Below are positions 29,049-33,723 of a DNA stretch of 33,723 nt, piece by piece. Positions within the stretch are counted from its first letter, which is position 1. Every line of letters starts with the position of its first letter. The position numbers and the translations under genes are program-made. The DNA is taken from the NCBI RefSeq assembly GCF_024171885.1, contig NZ_JAMTCP010000058.1, forward strand, positions 1-33,723, given 5' to 3'. A model generated the notes under the pieces. That model was not told the DNA's origin. It did no database searches and was given only the letters and a program-made list of their open reading frames with translations. Source of the DNA: Streptoalloteichus tenebrarius. Lineage in GTDB: Bacteria > Actinomycetota > Actinomycetes > Mycobacteriales > Pseudonocardiaceae.

Positions 29049-31463
29049 ATGCACGCGACGGAGCGCGCGTCCGGCGCGCGGGACGCGGCCGGGACCGGAG
29101 GGACCGGAGGGACGGAGACCCGGACGGCCCAGCTCCCGGTGACCCCGTCCCTGGCGACCGCGTCCCCCGCTCCGGCGACCCCGGTGGTGGAACCCCCGTC
29201 GGCGGCTCCCCGCTCGGCTTCGGGGGCGGTGGCCGGTCCGACGGTGGCCAGGACGGCCGCCGCCGGCGCGGCCCTGGCCGGCCTGCTGTGCCTGGCGCTC
29301 ACCCCCGCCCTCGGCCCGCGCGCGGCCCTGGCCGCCGTCGCGCTGGTCGTGGCGGGCTGGGGCCTGCGGCGCCGGCTGCGCGTGGCGCACCTCGCCGCGA
29401 CACTCGCGGGAGCCGGGGGAACCGCTGTTCTCGTCGCGGCGGGACACCCGGTGCCGGCGGCCGTCGTCGCGGTCCTCACCGTGGCGCTCGCGGCGAGCTG
29501 GCGCGCCTTCCCCGCCCTGCCCCGCCCCCGGGCCCTGCCACACCCGAGTTCGCCCTCGTCCGCCGAACTGCGCGCCTGCCCCGACTCCCTCGCCTACTTC
29601 GCGACCCGCGACGACCGCACGCTCCTGCGCGCGGGCGCCGGCGCGGTGTCCGCGCGGCCGGTGGGATCGGTCCTGCTGGCCGCCGGCGACCCCCTCGGCG
29701 ACCCAAGCGCGTGGCCGGACGCGGTGCGCGCGCTGCGGGCGGAGGCGGTGCGCCAGGGCAGGGTGCCCGCCGTGGTCGGCGCGGGAGCCAGGGCGGCCGC
29801 CACCTACCGCGCCGCCGGATTCCGCCCGCTCTACTTCGGCTGCGAGGCCGTGCTCGACCTGGAGACGTTCAGTACCGAGGGCCGGGCGCTGCGGATCGCG
29901 CGACAGAGCTGGCGGCGCGCGGGGCGGGCCGGCTACACGGCCCAGGTGTGCCGGGTCGGCGACCTCAGCCCGGCCGAACGCGCCGAGCTGGCCGCCGTGT
30001 CGGCGGACTGGCGGGGCGAGGCCGCCGAGCGGGGCTTCTCCATGGCGCTGTCCCGACTGTTCGACCCCCGCGACCCCGACTGCCTCGTGGTGCTCGGCCG
30101 CGCGGCCGACGGCAGGGTGCACGGCTTCCTGCACCTGGTGCCGTGGGGCGCGGACGGCATGAGCCTGGACGTGATGCGCCGGCTGCGCGAGGCCCCGGCG
30201 ATCCTCAACGACTTCCTGGTGGTCGAGGCGGCCACGCGCCTGGCGGCCTCGGGCCTGCGTCGGCTGTCGCTGAACTTCGCGGTGCAGCGCCGGGCCCTGG
30301 CGGGGCGGGCGCGCGGGCCGTGGGGCCGCCTGTGGCGGGGCGTGGTGCTGGCGGCCTCTCGTTGGGCGCAGATCCAGTCGCTGTACCGGTTCAACCGGAA
30401 GTTCGACCCACGCTGGACGCCCCGCTACATCCTGATCGAGTCCCGGATGGACCTGGTCCGCGCGGGGCTGGCGATGGCGCGGGTCGAGGGGTTCCTGGTC
30501 GCGCCGCGGGTCCGGCACCTGAGGGCGGGGTGGCGGAAGGCCCGGGCCTTCCTGGCCGAGGCGACCCGCCGCCATCTCGACCCCGTCCGCTCCCGGCTGG
30601 CCGGCTCCGACCACCGCGGCGCCGCGCGCCTGCTCCCGGTCTCGTCGGTCGTCATGGCCACGACCACGGTGGGCGGTCTGCTCGGCGTCCTCCCCTGGAC
30701 GGAGTCGGCGGTGCGCTGGGCGACGCAGTACCGGGGCGACGACCTGCTGCGCGGCACCTGGTGGCGGCTGTTCACCAGCCCGTTCGGCGCGTACCACCTC
30801 GTCCACGTGGCGTGGGCGGCGTTCACGGTGGTGTTCGTGGTGGCCGTGCTGGAGGCCCTGGTCGGGCCGGGCCGCACCCTGCTCGTCCTGCTCCTCGGGC
30901 ACTTCGTGCCGACGGCGCTCGCCTTCGCGGTGGCGTGGTCGCTGGGGCTGGGGGACTGGCTTGCCAGGGCCGACTACGGCTCGTCGGCGGCGGTCGCCGG
31001 CGCGTGCGGCGCCCTGGCCGTCGCGCTGCGGCGGCGCGGGTTCGCCGTGGTCATCGGGCTGGTGCTCGTCGGAGACCTCGTCTACAGCGACGCCCTCACC
31101 GCAAGCCAGCACTGGGCCGCCGTCGGCCTCGGCGCCGCCGTGGCGTGGGCGTGGGGGCGGAACCGGTCAGCCGAGAACACCGCCGAGAGCCCGGGCGAGA
31201 ACCCGGCCGGCAGCGACGCCGGGAACACCGCCCCGGCGGCGGAGCCCGCCCTGCCCGCGTCCGCCCTGCCCGCGTCCGCCGCCCCGAGGGCGTCCTCGCC
31301 CGAACGGGGAACCGTGGCCGCGCCCCGCGAGTCGGAGCACCTGGTGTCCGTGGGTGCGGCGGAGGTCGGCTCCGGGAGGCCCGGTCCCGGGAGGGACGGC
31401 GGAGCCGACACCGTCCCGGCCGCCGCCACGCCGACCCCGGTTCCCGGGCGGCGGAGGCGGTGA
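29049..31463 (+). CDS. DUF2156 aminoacyl-phosphatidylglycerol synthase-like protein with rhomboid-like C-terminal domain
   Basis: A protein of 804 residues from ATG 29049. Order: Ala/Pro/Thr-rich tail (1-70); about four membrane helices (about 72-160); DUF2156 tRNA-dependent lipid aminoacylation domain (about 170-500) with SLAYFATRDDRTLLRAGAGAV, AAATYRAAGFRPLYFGCEAV, DFLVVEAATRLAASGLRRLS, and QSLYRFNRKFDPRWTPRYIL, the MprF/LysX-type signature; then a rhomboid-like membrane domain (about 535-705) with RLFTSPFGAYHLVHVAWAAF, YGSSAAVAGACGALAV (Ser645/Ser646 at the catalytic Ser position) and His688 in TASQHWAAVG. A charged low-complexity tail ends it. By family it moves an amino acid (often Lys) from tRNA to phosphatidylglycerol. 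Classical MprF has an N-terminal flippase of many helices, absent here. A DedA gene follows after 135 bp. Confidence 0.82.
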   Translation: MHATERASGARDAAGTGGTGGTETRTAQLPVTPSLATASPAPATPVVEPPSAAPRSASGAVAGPTVARTAAAGAALAGLLCLALTPALGPRAALAAVALVVAGWGLRRRLRVAHLAATLAGAGGTAVLVAAGHPVPAAVVAVLTVALAASWRAFPALPRPRALPHPSSPSSAELRACPDSLAYFATRDDRTLLRAGAGAVSARPVGSVLLAAGDPLGDPSAWPDAVRALRAEAVRQGRVPAVVGAGARAAATYRAAGFRPLYFGCEAVLDLETFSTEGRALRIARQSWRRAGRAGYTAQVCRVGDLSPAERAELAAVSADWRGEAAERGFSMALSRLFDPRDPDCLVVLGRAADGRVHGFLHLVPWGADGMSLDVMRRLREAPAILNDFLVVEAATRLAASGLRRLSLNFAVQRRALAGRARGPWGRLWRGVVLAASRWAQIQSLYRFNRKFDPRWTPRYILIESRMDLVRAGLAMARVEGFLVAPRVRHLRAGWRKARAFLAEATRRHLDPVRSRLAGSDHRGAARLLPVSSVVMATTTVGGLLGVLPWTESAVRWATQYRGDDLLRGTWWRLFTSPFGAYHLVHVAWAAFTVVFVVAVLEALVGPGRTLLVLLLGHFVPTALAFAVAWSLGLGDWLARADYGSSAAVAGACGALAVALRRRGFAVVIGLVLVGDLVYSDALTASQHWAAVGLGAAVAWAWGRNRSAENTAESPGENPAGSDAGNTAPAAEPALPASALPASAAPRASSPERGTVAAPRESEHLVSVGAAEVGSGRPGPGRDGGADTVPAAATPTPVPGRRRR

Positions 31464-31541
31464 CCCCTCAGGGGCGGAATCAGACCTCAGGGGGATGGCC
31501 GACAGTCCCGGGAGTCGATTCGGGCGCACCGGACGGACCGC

Positions 31542-31547
31542 TAGTTT
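31542..31547 (+). promoter_or_regulatory. -10 candidate TAGTTT for the DedA gene
   Basis: TAGTTT lies about 50 bases before GTG 31599, giving a leader of about 45 bases that includes AGGAGGAGG. So the DedA gene may have its own promoter besides read-through from the gene before it. Confidence 0.4.
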
Positions 31548-31598
31548 GACGCACGACCGCGGACGGCAGCCGGCCAGCCGCGCAGGAGGAGGAACTTC

Positions 31599-32270
31599 GT
31601 GGCACTGCTGACCGACGCCCTCGAGCATCTGGCCGAGCTGCCCAAGCCCGCGGTCATCGCGGCCGCCGGCGCGCTGGCCTTCGGTGAGTGCACGCTCGGC
31701 CTCGGCTTCCTCGTGCCGGGCGAGGCGGGCCTGCTCATCGCGTCCACCGCGGTCACCGACCGCCCCACCTTCGTGATCATGGCCCTGGTGGTCGCGGTGT
31801 GCGCCGCGCTGGGCGACTCCGTCGGCTACTACCTGGGCCACCGGTTCGGCCCCCGGATGCGCGAGAGCCGCGTCGTGCGCAAGCTCGGCCAGGAGCACTG
31901 GGACCGGGCGGGGGACCTGCTGCGACGGCACGGCGCCCGCGCCGTGTTCTTCGCCCGCTTCCTGCCGGTGGTCCGCACGCTGACCCCGGCGGCGGCGGGC
32001 GCGTCGGGGTTGGCCTACCGCAGGTTCCTCCCCGCGTCCCTGCTCGGCGCGATCGGCTGGTCCTGCCTGCACATCGGGATCGGGGCGGCGTTCGGCGCGT
32101 CGGCCAAGGCGATCGAGAAGACGTTGGGCACCGCGAGCTGGGGACTGGTGGCCGCGTTGGTCGTGATCGTGGCGATCGTGGTGTTGGTGAAGCGGCGGCG
32201 GGCGGCGCGGGCCGCCGCGGCGGCCGCCGCCTCCGGCGAGTCGCGGGAGCTGGAGCCCTCCGGCCACTGA
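31599..32270 (+). CDS. DedA family membrane protein
   Basis: A protein of 223 residues. AGGAGGAGG precedes GTG 31599. It has the DedA (SNARE-associated/VTT) layout: FGECTLGLGFLVPGEAGLLIAS with the early E/P re-entrant loop, ALGDSVGYYLGHRFGPRM, then HGARAVFFARFLPVVRTLTPAAAGASGLAYRRF, where F-x-R-F-x-P-x-x-R is the family signature (broken in quotes: HGARAVFFARFLP and VRTLTPAAAG). Two terminal helices and a basic/Ala-rich tail end it. DedA proteins move phospholipid or undecaprenyl phosphate headgroups across membranes. It follows a DUF2156 lipid-aminoacylation gene, so a lipid role fits. Confidence 0.9.
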   Translation: MALLTDALEHLAELPKPAVIAAAGALAFGECTLGLGFLVPGEAGLLIASTAVTDRPTFVIMALVVAVCAALGDSVGYYLGHRFGPRMRESRVVRKLGQEHWDRAGDLLRRHGARAVFFARFLPVVRTLTPAAAGASGLAYRRFLPASLLGAIGWSCLHIGIGAAFGASAKAIEKTLGTASWGLVAALVVIVAIVVLVKRRRAARAAAAAAASGESRELEPSGH

Positions 32271-32369
32271 CGATGGAGTGACGAAACATCCCACCCCTGC
32301 CCTGGGGTTCTGGGAGTCGTCGCGACGCCCTGGTTGAGGGCGCGGCGTCCGAGCGAGATCCGAGCAAGA

Positions 32370-32412
32370 CCGAAGGCGGCACCACCGATCAATGCGGTGG
32401 TGCCGCCTTCGG
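32370..32412 (+). terminator. Intrinsic terminator, perfect 18-bp stem
   Basis: CCGAAGGCGGCACCACCG (32370-32387) pairs perfectly with 32395-32412 across a 7-base loop ATCAATG, followed by CGTCTTTC. The outer AAGAC and GTCTT can add pairs over a 2-base bulge. It is about 100 bases after the DedA stop; the 32271-32369 stretch shows nothing else. Confidence 0.9.
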
Positions 32413-32493
32413 CGTCTTTCCCGCTACCCATGCCGCTAGGTGTGCCGTCCTCAGCGCTGGTGTGGCTGATCCGGTGTGATGCCGGGGCGTCGT

Positions 32494-33388
32494 ATGCGGG
32501 CACGAGTTGACCGACGAGCGATGACAGGCGATCGAGCCGCTGTTGCCCACCTTGCGGCCCGCGAGGGCCGTCCACGGGTGGACGAGGCATCACATGATCA
32601 ACGGGATGTCGTTCCCGGCGAAGACGGGTGTGGCATGGCGTGACCTGCCGGAACGAGAGGGGCTACGGAAGACGGCCCACGACTGGTTCTGGCGGTGGTC
32701 GCGCACCGGAACCCTGACCACTCTGGTGAGGCGGGCGCGGGTGATCGCCGAGGCGATCAACGAACCCGCCCCGGAGGTGGCGTTCGACTCCTGCATCGTG
32801 CGATGCGCACCAGCACGCCCCCGAGCGCCCGCCGCCCTCCCGCGTCCTCCACCGGGGAGGGCGGATCGTCGGCGGGCACCGTGAGCAGGCTGATCACGTC
32901 ATCAGGTGCTCCCCGTGGCGGACCCACCACGACGACCCACCTCGCCCGCGACGGTCATGGACGACCATTGTCGGTGGTGCTCAGCGCAGGCAACGTCCAC
33001 GACCGCGCGCTGTTCCCCCAGGTCATGGCGGGAGTCGAGTTGGCGTCAGCCGGATCCGGGCCGACCCGCCACCCCGGGCGAGCCGGGTGATCGCGGACAA
33101 CGGCTACCCCAGCCGATCCGCTCCCACCTGCGCCGTCGGCACATCTCAGGCGACGATTCCCGAACGCCGTGACCAGCAGGCCCACCGGCTGCGCCGCAGC
33201 CAGGCCGGCGGGGCGCCCACCGGCCTTCGACCGCACTGCCGACCACCGCCGCGCTGCGGTTGAGCGGTGCGTCAACCCGTCTCACGCGGTTCCGCGCGGT
33301 CGCGACCCGGTTCGGCAAGATCGCGACCTCCTACCAGGACATGATCGACCTGACCACGCTGCTCATCTGGCTTGAGGCCACGCCCTAG
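32494..33388 (+). pseudogene. Decayed IS5-family transposase gene
   Basis: Fragments of one DDE transposase are spread over all three frames. From 32507: LTDER, a stop in place of the usual W, then QAIEPLLP; MINGMSFPAKTGVAWRDLPE; HDWFWRWSRTGTL. About 32917-33040: HLARDGHGRPLSVVLSAGNVHDRALFPQVM. About 33088: RVIADNGYPS, holding the second Asp. Later: QATIPERRDQQAHR; PPAFDRTADHRRAAVERCVN; and from about 33270 RLTRFRAVATRFGKIATSYQ to LIWLEATP and TAG 33386-33388. At least four indels plus a nonsense codon make it inactive. The order of motifs matches IS5-type transposases, and the start resembles that of the intact copy directly downstream. CTAG occurs at 32436-32439 and 33385-33388 and may mark old ends, weakly. 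Confidence 0.85.
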
Positions 33389-33428
33389 GTCGTGTCCGCA
33401 AAGTGTTGTGGTCGTTGGTTGGTTCGTG

Positions 33429-33723
33429 GTGCGTCGTCATGAGCTGACTGATGAGTCGTGGGTGTTGATCGAGCCGTTGCTGGCTCCGCCGCGGATGGGC
33501 CGTCCGGTGCGGGACCGCCGTCAGGTGGTCAACGGGATCTTGTGGACGCTGTCCACGGGGGCGGCCTGGCGGGACCTGCCCGAGCGGTACGGGCCGTGGA
33601 AGACGGTCTATGAGCGCTTTCGCCGCTGGTCCGCCGACGGCACCTGGGACCGTCTGCTGGCTCATGTCCCGCAGCGTTCCGACGCCGTCGGCGCGGTCGA
33701 CTGGACGGTCGTGTGTGTGGATT
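33429..33723 (+). CDS. IS5-family transposase, 5' part (3' end outside window)
   Basis: An open frame from GTG 33429 (or 33426) runs to the window edge, 98 codons so far, without a stop. The translation begins MRRHELTDESWVLIEPLLAP and continues GRPVRDRRQVVNGILWTLST, GAAWRDLPERYGPWKTVYER, FRRWSADGTWDRLLAHV, then DAVGAVDWTVVCVD, where the first catalytic Asp of the DDE triad lies. This is the N-terminal DUF4096 plus the start of the DDE domain of the IS5 group. No strong ribosome-binding site is seen. The element's left end probably lies in 33389-33405 (GGTCGTGTCCGCAAAG), directly against the decayed copy. The copy looks intact as far as visible, so it may still be active. Confidence 0.88.
   Translation, partial: MRRHELTDESWVLIEPLLAPPRMGRPVRDRRQVVNGILWTLSTGAAWRDLPERYGPWKTVYERFRRWSADGTWDRLLAHVPQRSDAVGAVDWTVVCVD

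Noticed and set aside
28307-31549. Plus-strand open frame of 1080 codons over the DUF2156 gene
   Set aside because: No recognisable domain and strong Arg/Gly bias; a shadow of the 29049 gene.

Overview
The window is chromosomal DNA of a high-GC actinomycete. GC is strongly biased at codon third positions, GTG starts are frequent, and several genes carry an actinobacterial TAnnnT -10 hexamer that puts transcription start on or next to the start codon. The gene set (DUF3558 lipoprotein, PPE-type and EspG-type type VII secretion proteins, an LppU-like Pro-rich protein, DUF4429-SHOCT, a pyk-tesB neighbourhood) points to Pseudonocardiales, for example the Saccharothrix/Actinosynnema/Lentzea group. 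That placement is inference; no database search was possible.

Layout. Positions 1-2724 hold a type VII secretion accessory block: the 3' part of a DUF3558 lipoprotein gene, a PPE-like Pro/Gly-rich protein and an EspG-like chaperone. From 3264 to 6742 a minus-strand pair encodes a TobZ/NodU-type O-carbamoyltransferase, with a C-terminal extension of about 100 residues, and an NCS1 nucleobase/ureide permease. From 7215 to 9250 there is a DUF3048 exported protein, a convergent DUF6228-like gene and a frameshifted relic. From 9354 to 14679 lie a DUF2461 gene, an Orn/Lys/Arg decarboxylase, a VanZ-like membrane protein, pyruvate kinase and acyl-CoA thioesterase II. From 14768 to 19663 lie the LppU-like protein, DUF4429-SHOCT, a 61-bp tandem repeat beside two perfect DnaA boxes, a membrane-protein gene broken by two in-frame stops, a VOC protein and a methyltransferase. 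From 19843 to 25596 lie dacB (PBP4 type), a three-gene sugar-type ABC importer without its ATPase, and a small membrane protein. From 25686 to 32270 lie a SulP-STAS-carbonic anhydrase fusion, a DUF2156 aminoacyl-phosphatidylglycerol-synthase-like protein fused to a rhomboid-like domain, and a DedA protein. The right edge (32494-33723) holds a decayed IS5-family transposase gene next to the start of an intact one.

How genes may work together. NCS1 permease and carbamoyltransferase are 23-29 bp apart and likely one operon. The ABC genes overlap by 4 bp at each junction and lack an ATPase, so a shared MsiK-like ATPase elsewhere is expected. The DUF2156-rhomboid protein has only about four N-terminal membrane helices where classical MprF has a large flippase domain, and a DedA protein, from a family linked to lipid translocation, follows it. 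Convergent gene pairs are separated by strong perfect hairpins at 14704, 25633 and 11507. The most unusual items are the repeat/DnaA-box locus, the RRE/PqqD-like tail on the carbamoyltransferase, the synthase-rhomboid fusion with DedA, and the twice-interrupted gene at 17314-18234.
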